A stretch of 64,000 nucleotides of DNA, from positions 52,782,728-52,846,727 of the forward strand of contig CM055098.1 of the NCBI GenBank assembly GCA_029204225.1, given 5' to 3'. The first letter of the stretch is position 1, and the number at the start of each line of letters is the position of its first letter. Shown here one piece after another: positions 35,434 to 46,765 of this stretch. The stretch comes from Diphasiastrum complanatum (taxonomy: Eukaryota; Streptophyta; Lycopodiopsida; Lycopodiales; Lycopodiaceae). The translations under genes and the position numbers were made by a program. Below the pieces are notes generated by a model. The model was not told the DNA's origin and made no database searches. It saw only the letters and a program-made list of their open reading frames with translations.

Positions 35434-36414
35434 TGACCTTTTAACATGTATACGTACACCGACCAAAGAGACAAGTACTGAGCTTTGTACAAACCATACT
35501 TGCATCGAATGGGAACCGAACAACGCTCCCAAATGACATTCCAGAAGCTTCTAAATTGGAGCAATTTTAAAAAAAAATATAAATTTCTTGATAAAATATT
35601 TCATGGCAGGAGCTTGAAGAGTAGATGTTAAGAGTGAAAAAACCCAAAAAAAAAAGTTCGAATGGCTCTTCGTCGTAGTGGTTAGAAAGAAAAATTTAAG
35701 CATGAAAGTCTAAATGGTAGTGGATGTGATACTACATGCTAGTATAGTGTCAAGCTAGTTGTTGACTTTGTCCTTACGTGAGAGGGCATATTTTCAACTG
35801 TTATTGCATATTAGTATTATTTTTGCTTGCATTCAAGGGTGTTGATGAATGCTTCGTGGAAGTAAATAACATCTATTTCTCATCTACTCACAATTTTCTT
35901 AGCACCTTCTCAAAAATCAAGCCCTAGTACCCAAGCTTAGACAAGCATGAGGGCAATTGATGCCACTTTTTTGTTAACCACAAGGCAATGAAAGGGCTGA
36001 CCTCACCCAACACAATGTAAATGTAGCCAAACATAGTTTAGGTGTAATAACTTCATAAGTGCTCAACTTGTGAAGCAAGGCCAATACACTCGAACGATAT
36101 GTAATGAACGTGATCACCTTGTGTGTTGTTTGAAAAACAATATCAACTCAATGCAAATTGCCAATGTTTTCAATCTCTGATCTAACTAGGTATATGCTAA
36201 TATTTCACAATCCTCCAATAGTATCCCCCAACAAAACTGGTGCTGTTCCCATGACATCTTGTGGATCTTGCTTATTGCGGGCTTTTATTGGCATCTCATT
36301 GGATTTTGATCAAGAAAGATGTTATTTTTTCATGAACTCCAATCGTTCAATGTTTTGATCGCTTGCGTGTGGAAAGAAACAATTGTGTGCACCTTGGATT
36401 CAAGTTGTTGTCGT
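35434..36414. other. Unassigned region
   Basis: No gene was recognised. In the minus direction this follows the stop codon of the Gypsy-linked extra ORF, so it may be the 3' part of that retroelement. No LTR border could be fixed. Confidence 0.3.
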
Positions 36415-37906
36415 CTAGGTCACCTTATTCTCCCTTGACCCACCTCGAATTGTCGCAGGATAATACAATCTTTCCAAAGTAAGTTGATTCTTTACTTGAT
36501 AGGACGCCAACGGAAGATCTAGATTGACTGCTAAGGCCGACAAGCAATCATCGCAATGCATTGGTAACTTTGTCGGGTGTGATAGATCTTTGGAAAAGAC
36601 GGTTGGATATGGTGAAGTCAGGTACTCGTTCCCATAACTTTCTAGGACTCGATGAAAATCCATTGGAATGTCCCATTTAAAATTTTGATGAATTATGGGC
36701 CAATTTTGAGTATGCTCCATTATGTGGGTCAACGGGGTGCCACACTCTACCCACTTCTGTCTCTGAAGCATAGGGACCTAATGTGGGTCCACCCTCAATT
36801 GACGAGAGCTTGCTGCATAACTTCTTATTGCCTCTAGTGTTTTTTCAAAAGCTATCCTCTACAACTTGGGCAATTCACCAAGTGCGATTAATTTGTCCTA
36901 TTCTTTTTCTTGCTCGACCCAACCACCATGAAAAGATTCATGAGAATGTTGCACAAGAAATTCCAGAATCTCTTTCTCGATGGTAATCGGTCGCTTAAAA
37001 GCCCTTTTCATTGAGATTTCATTCTTCTTCAAAAGCCCTGCCTATGACTTTGACGACCTATTGGTTATTTTGCCTACTGATCAAGGATTTGCACAGACAT
37101 CATCTCTTGACCTTTGTCAAATTGTTGCGATAAGAATTGAGGTGGCATGCTTGGAACCAAGTTTTGAAAAATGTTTGTTGAAGATCTTGCAGCTTCTTGC
37201 TCGTATCTCTTTATGATTTCTTTTACCTTGGCAAGCTCTTGAGTTGCCATCAGCTTGTAAGTATCAAGCTTAGTCTAAAATCTAGCTAGTGTTGCTTTAT
37301 AAGTGTTGACTTTTTGCAACAAGTAGTTGTTGTTGTGTTGAGAGATGCGGCTGGCTTGCAATTGACCTATGGAGAAGTTTGTCTCTCTCGTTTGCAATAT
37401 CATCTAATTCCTTGAGAATCCTGTCCTTTTCTATCTATGCCATTTCGAGTTGCCCTTGGAGGATCGACACCTGTTTTTTGGCTTCATTAACTACTTGATC
37501 AACTTGAGCATTAGTAGGGCCTCTTGGAGTTTATTCACATAATCCTACAATGGTGCTTCGTGCTTCTATACTATTTGAAGATCTGCAGTTGCTTTATTCT
37601 CATGCTGTTTCGAGACTTGCAACTCTTTGTTTAATCGAATCAGCTTTTGGCCCATTGAAGTATTTTCAAACCCCAAGTTTGATATGTGCTTCTTAATTCC
37701 AGCTTTATCTAATATCATCTTTTGGATCAGGCTACCAAGATGCATATGAATGCCCACAATATCTCCAAAAAAAGAGGAATCGTCGTAGATGTAGATGCAG
37801 CTGGTGTTGCTTGCTCGACTTGTGAAGCGCATACTTGAAGATTGGCCTGTGGGTCTTCGAAGTTCTTCAAAGATATTTTTTCTTTCAAATTCTTTGAGAA
37901 TCATCG
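36415..37906 (-). pseudogene. Gypsy-linked extra ORF (copy 2), interrupted by Copia D LTR
   Basis: On the minus strand the frame starts at the LTR border with NIFEELRRPTGQSSS. It runs through long Lys/Glu/Gln-rich, coiled-coil-like stretches (RLNKELQVSKQHENKATADL; QELAKVKEIIKRYEQEAA), then RPITIEKEILEFL, QHSHESFHGGW, FEKTLEAIRSY, RQLRVDP, KWVECGTPLTHI and NWPIIHQNFKWDIP. It continues to an end at 36415 with RLYYPATIRGG. The order of blocks matches copy 1 at 17653-18451, and this copy extends about 100 residues beyond the point where copy 1 is cut. Stops and frameshifts near 37570, 37280-37440 and 36780-36990 make it a relic. No protein domain was recognised. No Gypsy pol is adjacent here because the Copia D insertion lies at its 5' side. 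Confidence 0.55.
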
Positions 37907-38710
37907 TGTCGAAGACTTTGGGCGAACGTTGTCTCGAAACTGCCGTTTTTGTTTCGTTGTCACAAATGATTTTGTTTCTTTCAATTTTCTTTTGCGCGGA
38001 AGTTTCACAGGAACTTAGACACGCGATTACGCATCACAGAACAGATACTATTTTAGCAATCAAGATAGCGCAAGACAAGGAGATGCACAAAGAATAGAGC
38101 AACTGTATTATCAGTTTGATTTTTAGAGCGAGATCGTTAGTGTCTCGCTCGTTGGCGGCCTGACGCTCAGCTCTTTCGCTGTGTTTTGCTCGTTGACAGA
38201 CTTTCATGCACAACTCTTTCGTTTCTAGTGTTTTTGTTTTATAATCTACTCATGAACATTCTCTCTGTATTACAATCTTGATCATACGTTATGATCCAGG
38301 AGAATAGTTTATATATATCCACTATGTGGAGTTTACAAGATAGCTAAACAAAGAATTACAAGACTAGTTAATGCTAATCAACTAATTAGTAACTCTCCGT
38401 CGTTGCTACTCGTTTCAGCTGGGCGTGAAGTAGTCTACGGCTCCAAGCTTGTTGAGCTGCCAGCTGGCAGCGCGAAAGATTCTCCTTCATTTCTTTCGTT
38501 TCCTTTCATTCTTTTTGTTCCTTTTGTGTCTTTTCGTTTTGCGTCCCTTTGCGGTTCTTGCGATCTTGGAGGTATGTTTATGATTCGCGAATCATTCGTA
38601 CTTCGTTTATCCCGGAAGCATGCTGACTTTCGCGAATCGTTCGACCTTCGAGTCAAGGCTCGCTGACTTTCGCGTTGCGGCCAAATTGCAGGAGTTTACC
38701 ATTTTTGACA
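37907..38710 (-). mobile_element. LTR of Copia family D (copy 2)
   Basis: This matches the LTR at 23520-24374 along most of its length, for example TTTTCTTTTGCGCGGAAG, CGAGATCGT.AGTGTCTCGCTC and TTGAGCTGCCAGCTGGCAGC, and ends TTTTTGACA before CTCCCTCTTGAA. The left border is less certain because the first 30-40 bases differ between copies. In the minus reading it is the 3' LTR of the pol fragment at 38711-39473. Confidence 0.8.
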
Positions 38711-39473
38711 CTCCCTCTTGAACCTTACAGCTTTGCACGTTTAATCCAATTGCCTTTCTTTGCTTGGCAAAGAGTGATTTGTCAAGTGGCTTCGTGAGAG
38801 ATCTGCAATCATGTCTTCTGATTTTATGTATTGGACTTGGAGCTCTCTTTTCAAGATCAAATCTCGAATGTGATGGTACTTTAGAGGTATGTGTTTTGTC
38901 TTTGAATGAAAGACATGATCTTGGGACAGATAAATGGCACTCTGAGAGTTCATCATCATCGTGCATGGCCCTTCTTGTGGTATCGCGATTGCTTCCAGCA
39001 TCATCTGTAGCCACACTACCTCGTTTGCCACCTTTGAAGCTACAACGTATTTAGCTTCGCAAGAGGATTGAGCTACCAAGGTTTTCTTTTTGCATATCCA
39101 ACTGATTGCAGCTCCGCACGCTATGGTACATCCTCCAGTTATGGACTTGTTGTCATCTTTGCAGCTCGCTCATCTAGCATCACTGTAGTGATGTAGCTTG
39201 AATCCTTTTCTTTCGTTCTCAGCTTTGTAGGCTAATTCCATATTTTGGGTACCCTTCAGATATTGTAGGATTCGTTTTGCCATGTCAATGTGCCATGCCA
39301 GGATTGGAAGAGAATTGGCTCAAGGCGTAAACAGAGAAAGCTAGATCGGGTCTGGTACAGATTGTAAGGTACATCAGACTACTGATTAAGTTTTGGTAGG
39401 GTATACCTGCCATCTTTTGTTCTTTCTCTTTCGTTTTTGGGCAATCCTGCTTCATGAGCTTGGCTCCAACTAT
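38711..39473 (-). pseudogene. Copia family D RNase H/RT end relic (copy 2)
   Basis: On the minus strand the frame reads KTKEKEQKMAGIPY, TRPDLAFSVYALSQF, and the RNase H part VAQSSCEAKYVVASKV, SAIYLSQDHVFHSKTKHI and KSEDMIADLSRS. The last is complete here but truncated in copy 1. Upstream RT is missing: at 39473, after the shared phrase TTGGCTCCAACTAT, the sequence departs from copy 1 and an unrelated LTR begins nearby. The junction is a deletion or a later insertion border. Confidence 0.85.
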
Positions 39474-39589
39474 GCAACATGAAATTGCAGGTCGGTCATA
39501 TGCAACTTCAGCTCTCATAGGTTTCCATCTCTCGAACGAGTTGGTGGATGGCTCATGGACTTGGGATTTCATTCGAGAGTACCTATTGT

Positions 39590-39938
39590 ATCTAGCTTGC
39601 TTTGTGGAAGGAGATACCGTCTCCGATGGGTAGTCCTTTGTCTCTCTTTTGATTCTATGTCCAACTCATGTGTATTTCTCAAAATATCTTGATATCTAGT
39701 GTGTAGAAATGTCATTTTTGTTGTTAGTTTTGCATCCACATATATGAAGGAAAGTAGGCTGCTATTGTTGTATGGCTAGAGACAGTACCTTACTGTATTT
39801 TAGTGCTTATGATAGTGATTTATGCAATTCTAGCATGTGTAAAGTGATGATTTTTATCTTGTAGCTAAATCTAGATGTGCCTCCAAATTTGGTCAAGATT
39901 GTTGATCCATTAAGTGCATTTGGGTCTGATTTTTCACG
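39590..39938 (+). mobile_element. Copia-type LTR, 3' part
   Basis: The LTR end reads GGGTCTGATTTTTCACG, with CA changed to CG, directly followed by a primer-binding site. It contains TAAATCTAGATGTGCC, shared with LTR ends at 32150-32245 and 52989-53624, and a TCCACATATATGAAGG phrase related to the CACACGTGTG motif of other LTRs. The 5' part of the LTR was not delimited. Confidence 0.65.
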
Positions 39939-39950
39939 TGGTATCAGAGC
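39939..39950 (+). other. Primer-binding site (tRNA-iMet type)
   Basis: TGGTATCAGAGC, an exact match to the plant initiator Met tRNA 3' end complement, immediately after an LTR end. Confidence 0.85.
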
Positions 39951-40671
39951 AGGTTGTAGGCCAAAGTTGGAATATTTGCCAAATCTAGAGGTGGATTTGA
40001 GAGCGCCATAAATTCTATTTGGATTTGGAGGTGCTTCTAGCTCAAATCTTGCATTTTCAAGTATAGAAAGTGGATTTTTGTGAGCCTAGTAGGCTGATTT
40101 TTGAAACCACTTACTGGAATGTGGAGACAAAAATTGCTCGACAAAAATTTCTCATAGTTAAGGATGTTACATTCTACTAGATGTTATATCAAGATTTTAG
40201 CTTTTGCATATAGATTTTGCTTGATTCAATATTTTGCATTTTTGGAGAATCCTAAATTTGCTGGACTTTTTCAAGAGTGTGTTGAAATCTTAAGTGTTAG
40301 AAAAAGTTATCATATTGATTTTATATGTATTGTGATCAAGAAATCAACATTCTATGTGCTAGGATTTGCTAGAACAGAGAAAAGGAGAGGCTAGATTGTT
40401 TCCAAATTTTTGTGATTTCTTCTTGAGTTTCATTTGTTGATTTTCAAGAGAGTTCTAAGTTCATTGGAATAGGTTCAAAGAGAAGATTAGATCATTGCAA
40501 CATATGAATCATGTTTTTCAAGGATGGAAGAAATCCATGGCAAAAGTGCTCAAATGGTGGAAAACTCTGTTTGGTGCTTAAAAATATTTTTTGATGAAGA
40601 AGCCTTCTCATGGCTATGGTGATCTTGTTGCAACATCAAGTTTATTGATTCGTTTTCTCAACAAATGCATG
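39951..40671 (+). mobile_element. Leader region of a truncated Copia element
   Basis: Non-coding sequence after the primer-binding site, resembling the leader of the Copia at 47415-48040 in phrases such as AGATTAGATCATTGCAACAT against AGATCAGGTCATTGCTATAT. The gag start was not recognised; the element appears truncated before the 98-bp tandem repeat. Confidence 0.45.
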
Positions 40672-40867
40672 CCAAAGGATCCATTTGAAAAACTTTTTAT
40701 GGAACTAGCACACTTATCAAGCTATAATTTGAGTGTGAGAAATATGCAAAATTTAGCTTAATCATTTTACCAAAGGATCCATTTGAAAAACTTTTTATGG
40801 AACTAGTACACTTATCAAGCTATAATTTGAGTGTGAGAAATATGCAAAATTTAGCTTAATCATTTTA
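40672..40867 (+). repeat. Near-perfect 98-bp tandem duplication
   Basis: Units 40672-40769 and 40770-40867 both start CCAAAGGATCCATTTGAAAA and appear to differ at one position only (AGCACA/AGTACA). The high identity indicates a recent duplication compared with the decayed surroundings. Confidence 0.95.
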
Positions 40868-41364
40868 CATTTTGATGTACATATGTAAATCACACGTGTG
40901 AAGCATGTTCCCATGTGTGAGTAGTAGGCCGCCTATTTGCATTAGCCAATTCATGGTTTAGAATACAATTTGTTTTCAAAGCAATGTGAAACTAGACAAA
41001 AGCTAGTCACGTAGAAGCATGCCAAGTGTCATCAAGAGGTTGGGTCCGAATTCCCTCATGACTTATACAAATGAAAACTCATGGTTAGGATAGGCAAATA
41101 GACATCCATCTCGAGTCCTATGAGGTGCTGACACATGGCAAAGTGTAGAAATGCAAAATTGCAAGTGGTGCACCATTGGTCAAAAACTCGTTAAATTGAC
41201 TTTTGAGGTCCAATCCAATTTTGAGGTACAAATCATGGATCCAATCATTTTTAGAAGTCACCACATACCTAATGGAGTAGTAACTTTACCACTATCTGGA
41301 TGTGGACTATCTATCATTATACTTTTAAGAATTTTGAGAGATGAGATTTTTTATTGAGTCAAAT

Positions 41365-41403
<39 letters not shown>

Positions 41404-41621
41404 CTCGAGAGTAGGATAGTAGGATGTGTGTGTATGACTCTAAAATCTTATGTAAGACTTAAGTTTTTCATGAATGTGCATGGAAATGGCTTGTCTTTGA
41501 TTAATGATTCCTTCTTGTGTACAAGAGCTTTTGCCTAGATCCAAATCTTGTAAGATAGCTCTTGAAAATCCGAGTTGATCAAGATAGATTTCATTCTGTG
41601 AAATCTCTCATGCATGTAGGT
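40868..41621. other. Unassigned region with short CT tract
   Basis: A CACACGTGTGAAG phrase near 40892 is shared with Copia LTRs, so part of this may be LTR sequence. A CT microsatellite lies at about 41370-41400. No gene was recognised. Confidence 0.35.
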
Positions 41622-42865
41622 CGTGGTAGATCTATTCAAGGTCCTCAAAACACATTTTTTTGACCAAGGGTTGTTCGAACATTACAATTGGACTGAATCA
41701 AACAACATAGACAAACCAAAAGTGCTATTAATTGCATTCACCAAAAAAGTTGCATTTACCCACATTACATTTTCCATTGAATATACTAATCAATACAAAA
41801 CATTTGACCTCGCTAGCCTCTGAAAGACTAGATACATTGACAAAGGCATATAAACACCTGCAACTAGTAGTGATTGATGAAATATCTCTTGAAGAAAAAC
41901 AACTATTCATTATGTTGACCAAAGATTGCGACAAATCAAATATAAACATGACTTCTACTTTGGAGGATTAGATGTGATATCACAGGAGATGTTTATTAAA
42001 TAGGTCCATTTTGTGATTCATGGATTGTATAATGACAATCTCGACCTAAATCTACTTGCACTTACATTTTGGCATGAGAAAATTAAATGTTGTCAATCGA
42101 CATAGATAATGCGACAATGAGATATTATGTTTGTAGACATACTTATTCGAATATAAAATGGATGCACACAAATACATATATTCAAGAAATTGATAATCAG
42201 TGTCTTTCACATACTCCAATTTCATTACATATACCAGATTTATAATAGAAAACCAAATCGACAAAAAAACACAATGACTGTCTTTCACACAAATGAAAAA
42301 ACGCATATTCATTGTCGAAGATAGTCGCCGCAACCGGAATATGGAAACCATTTATTTGCATATTGATGTCACTCTTAGAAGTAGACTACATAAGAAAAAA
42401 AAAGAATCCTAGTTGAACTTTGTGCTAGGTATTACAACATCCAAAATGGTCTGGTCAATGGCACTAAATGAGTGCTTAAAAAAATTAACTTTCGACATAT
42501 GATGTCTATTTATGGGGACTATTCATAGACATTAGAATTAGGCATCGAACTTGAACAAAATACCAATAAAAATAAATCTTGAATTGATAATGAGACATTG
42601 AATAGCAAAATAAATTCAAATAGGAGCAATAATAAACAACAGATTTACAAGCAAACAATTTCCTATACAGCCAGCTGTGGCATGTACCATACATAGAGCA
42701 CAAGGCTTGACATTTGAATTAAATGGCATTTGATTCTACTAGAATCCACCAACATGGACTGACATACATTGCACTATGACGAATAAAAGAAATACAAAAT
42801 TTGTACTTGCTACAACCACTTCACATAGACATGAAATTGCATTACAATGAAATGTTCTCTACTAT
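41622..42865 (+). pseudogene. PIF1-like DNA helicase relic (Helitron/Helentron-type candidate)
   Basis: PIF1 helicases are 5'-3' DNA helicases; a related domain forms the C-terminal half of Helitron transposases. Several motifs appear in the correct order across frames. VLLIAFTKKVAF lies near 41730 (motif Ia-like, normally APTGKAA). Then LQLVVIDEIS at about 41858-41887 is motif II with DE, and FGGLDV follows near 41960. IMRQ is near 42102, and GLVNGTK near 42450. FPIQPAVACTIHRAQGLTF is near 42658 (motif VI region), and HQHGLTYIAL near 42748 (normally YVALSR). The Walker A motif is missing and stops are many, so it is non-functional. Motif II reads DEIS; canonical plant Helitrons, as I recall, read DEAPM. 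No Rep/HUH domain or Helitron termini were found. Confidence 0.6.
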
Positions 42866-44884
42866 GTACTAGTGACGTAGAAATTGTTGGGCATATTATT
42901 TTTATTGTCCTTTGCTATCATGGGAAGGCATGTTTGATTGGGTATGTGGAATTTACTATTTGACTGATAAGGGTGAAGGGCTATTGGAAGTTGAAAACTC
43001 TAAATGTCTTTTCAAGTTCAAATTATTAAGTAAAAGCCATACTTGGTGGAACTTTAGAAACAACTTGTTTTGTTCGGGTGACCATTGTCTTCTCAAACAA
43101 TATGAATAGAAGAAGCATGAGAAGCTTCAATGACATTTCCATTAGAGAAGTGGCATGCAAGACAATTGAAGCTTATGAACTCGAATAATGGTTAGTTAAG
43201 CCCAATAGCTTGTATTTCTAGATATTTTCTAAAGGTTGGAAGCTATCTAGATATTATAAGTTGAGTTGTTATTTTTTTGGACTCGCTATTAACTTTGATT
43301 CTTATATGGTCTAAATAACAATTTCATTTAATATGAATTGAGTAGCATTTTGAGTATTGTCTTTTTTTTTCATAAACAAATATTTTGATTAAAAAAAAAT
43401 GATGACTATGCTTCCTTAGATACAATCAAAGGATCCCTCAATATATATTTGTAGATACAAATTGATATCTTGAATTTTGTACTTGCTTAGAGCATCCCTT
43501 ATTCTAAACTATAGATCGTGATACTTCATGTCTCATCAAGCACAAGATTATGTGACTGACAAGTGAATGAAGTTTCTATGGTCGGTCAAAGACTTCTTTG
43601 ATATAGGTCAAAATTGCATTCTTGTTTGCAATTGAAGACCATAGAAATATGTAAATGATCAAGATTGTCTTGTGGAGTTATTGTGTCAATGTACTTCTTT
43701 TTGTCATATTATTTTTATAGATTTTAATGCAAACATGCAAATCACTCCAAAAAAAACAAATATAGATTGTAGGGGACATTCAATATGACAAACTAAGTGG
43801 TGGAAAAGTACATTTCATGTTGGACACAAAATAAAGATGCTATTAAAATTCTATAAACAAATATGTTTGACACTATGTATACAAAGTTTGAGTACTCTTC
43901 ATTGGTTCATGTTTAATTTAAATTGATATGATATTGATAGGCTTTTGTTTACTATGTATTAGATTTAATTCTTATTTTATAAAACAAATTACCATCCAAG
44001 CAATTACATTAATAAATAGATACAACTCGTTAGTCTAGAAGCTTATAATATGAGATTTTGATGGTCTTCTCAATCTATAGCCTTCTAGTATGCCTTCAAG
44101 GCGTTCTTAGATTCACGAGTCATCTTTCAAGTGTAAACATAAAATTATTCAGTTATTAGCCCTCACAACCATCAAACTTCACTAGGACAATAGGATGATA
44201 CACGGTGTACATTGAACTTATAGTATTTAAATTTAATGACTTTTAGATTAGTTTGGCTCAATATGGGTTTATCAAATCCCTATACATGTATGTGAGAATA
44301 TCAAGTGCTCTATTTTGTGGTTATTATTTTAGTTGGACAAAGTTTAAAGGGTATACTTTGGAGCCTATTGCTTCTTGGCTGCAAGTTGTTAGTCATGCTA
44401 CTACTTGGAAGAAAGTTGAACTTTTTTCATTAAAGCTATTGATGTTTGGAAGAATATTGAAATTTGCCCTTTCGAGCCCTTGTTGCTACTTACATAGTCC
44501 TTTCAAGTTGACTTTCTTGGCCTTCAAGGGCATTTACCTTGCCCTGTGAGATTGACGTACTTGGATTTGGGCCCCTAAATACAATGATTGCAGTTGACAT
44601 ACGGTTTCAACTTCATGCTCCTGCGGTCATGCTATGGTTGCAACGACGCCATATTTTTACACTCCTGACGCGTACGAAGGAGATTCTTTTGTTGTACCTC
44701 TTCACATCTTCACGATGCACCAAAATCGATCTACGGATCATGTACAAGGGCTGCTAATAATCTTTTAGACTGTAATTAGAATAACTAGAGATCTTTTGAC
44801 AATAATAAAAACATCTGAGCGTTTGAAGAGAAGGAGATGATCAATCAATGTATTCATAGAGATCAAACGACCAAAAGCAGTTTT
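42866..44884. other. Unassigned AT-rich region
   Basis: No recognised gene or transposon domain. Open frames at 42912-43109, 44253-44549 and 44539-44757 show no motif I can name. Confidence 0.35.
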
Positions 44885-45300
44885 CTAGTAGCTGACTCTT
44901 CAGAGTTAGTGATTATTTTAGAGAGAGTAAATAGTATTATGAAAGATAGCATTTATTAGCTTTTGTAAGTAGGATCACGCGCTTCGTGCGATTGTTTTGT
45001 GATCTGATATTGTTGTTACTACAACACCCTTTTATACGGAAGCGCTATTTTTCACATCAGTTGTAGTTATGTTGAATGTTTGAATGCCTCTCAATCTTTC
45101 TCACCATTATCAGAACTTATATGTCAAAAACAGAGAATAGCACGACTGTCTTAGATGCCTAAATCATTCGCATTCTCTATGGTTGTCTACAACACCTGTT
45201 TTGATATCTAAATTAAATCAGAACTGTTCTAATTCTTAGTCTCTAAGTAATCCAAGATTCTTATTTATCAAATTTTCAACTGTTTCATCATGTTTTTCTT
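44885..45300 (+). repeat. LTR-like dispersed repeat C, copy 1
   Basis: Related to 56155-56825. Shared phrases in order are AGTAGCTGACTCTTCAGAGT, GTAAGTAGGATCACGCGC, TTGTTACTACAAC and TCTAAGTAATCCA. In this copy the site of the giant GA tract is only AGAGAGAG. An LTR is plausible because copy 2 precedes a Copia pol, but borders are not defined. Confidence 0.5.
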
Positions 45301-45379
45301 TGATTGGGGGTGATGGCCTCTATTCCGCTATGGCCTATCAGACCACCCTTTGTGTGTGTCAGTTTGTGATCATCTCCAA

Positions 45380-45480
45380 CATTAAGAACTTCTCAATCTA
45401 CTTTCATTTGTCAAGAGAAATATGCTAATTCTATTCTAAAAATATTTCATATGGTAGATGCTAAATCTTGTGATACACCT
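45380..45480 (+). pseudogene. Short Copia reverse transcriptase fragment
   Basis: About 100 bases encode TSQSTFICQEKYANSIL and DAKSCDTP, closely matching 50511-50612 in the Copia at 46766-51957. The corresponding segment follows the LGxxV block of RT. Isolated fragment with no continuation. Confidence 0.75.
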
Positions 45481-46390
45481 TTTTTTTTTGGCAATCTACT
45501 AGGGTTCAAAAAGTCCTTTTGAAATTTTAAAATTCTGAAATATATAATGCTATTTAGCGAGTTTTTAACTACTAGGTATTTGTTTAATTTTTTAAATTTT
45601 TGGCAAATTTTATGTCCACCGTTGATTTTTTGCTTACATTCTAGTAATTATTTGTTAGTATCTTTTTCCAATGCAAGCCAAGTGTCAAAAATGCAAGAAG
45701 AGCGCTACTTTGCAACAAAATTGAATATATAACCATTTGTTATTATTCACTCAACAACAAGTGCTACATTACAACACATCAAGATCGACAAGGATTGGTA
45801 ATTTGCTTCAATATCCAGCTATTACAAAAAGGCTGAAAAATCCTATGAGCAGTTTTGAGGCTTGTTCCTAATAAAAGACACAATAATTCAAGATATTATT
45901 TGATTGAATTTTTTTCTCACTCAGTTGATTGGCTACTAGATTTATCTAGTGAAAGTGGTACTATAAACTCATGTGCTATTCAAAAAGAGTAACATATTGT
46001 TACTATAGAGTTAGATTATAAATTAGTATACTTATATAAAATGTAGATGCAATTTCTTTCTATTTTATTAGATGAATTGGTGGAAGTAAAAAAATGTACA
46101 AATGATAAAGACTCCGTCATTCTCCTTTTAACAGACCACAATCTTTCAATACTATAAAAGTTGATGACACACAAAATTTTGCAGATGTCTTAATTGAAGA
46201 ATACGATGTGTTTTTTCCTTACAAATGGTGTTCTACTTCGATGTGTTTGCTAAATTGGATTGTTTGCAAGAGCTTGTGTCGAGATGTTATCCCATTTGAC
46301 AATAGGTAGATCTTCATTCTTGATGCACTTTAGCTCCATGAGTAGTCCCTTGATCCACAAAACTTTCTTGGTGGTTGTTGTGAGGGCCTT
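45481..46390. other. Unassigned AT-rich region
   Basis: Contains a T run after the Copia fragment. No gene was recognised. Confidence 0.35.
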
Positions 46391-46590
46391 TGTTACGGCC
46401 ATATTTAGGTGAGGACATGGAATAGTCCTAATATGGTAGACCAGCCCTTCACTACTTGAGATAGTTGGTCATGCCGAGATTTAGGATTGCATGAGTTCAT
46501 GCACAAGATTCTACTCTCTATATGTTGGAGTGGAGATTCTCCTGTCGACATCTTTCCTCATCTTAGGGGTTTTCCCTAGTGGTCTTTACA
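46391..46590 (+). mobile_element. LTR L2, internally deleted relative of L1
   Basis: Starts TGTTACGGCCATATTTAGG and ends GGTCTTTACA, like L1. It shares ATGGAATAGTCCTAATATGG and TCTCCTGTCGACAT-like blocks with L1. It is about 200 bp against 480 bp in L1, with at least two internal deletions. A primer-binding site TTGGTATTAGAGCC follows. Confidence 0.78.
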
Positions 46591-46765
46591 TTGGTATTAG
46601 AGCCCTCGGCTAAGATGCGACCTTGGATGAGATGGAAGAAAGCTCTACATCGTTTTGGGAGGGGAAAGCACTTGGATTTTCATCCCAGTTTGGAGGGCTG
46701 ATTTTTCAAGGAAAGTTTGGAATTGGATTTGCTAATTGTTGGAGCTTTTCAGAGTTGGTCGTAGA
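46591..46765 (+). mobile_element. Leader of element L2, 5' part before Copia insertion
   Basis: Begins with the primer-binding site TTGGTATTAGAGCC (46591-46604) and continues as non-coding leader. The Copia element starting at 46766 interrupts it; the sequence resumes at 51958. The 5 bases before the insertion are GTAGA, those after are ATAGA. Confidence 0.6.

Noticed and set aside
44253..44757. Two overlapping plus-strand frames of 98 and 72 residues
   Set aside because: No recognisable domain, composition typical of random AT-rich frames, and no gene signals.
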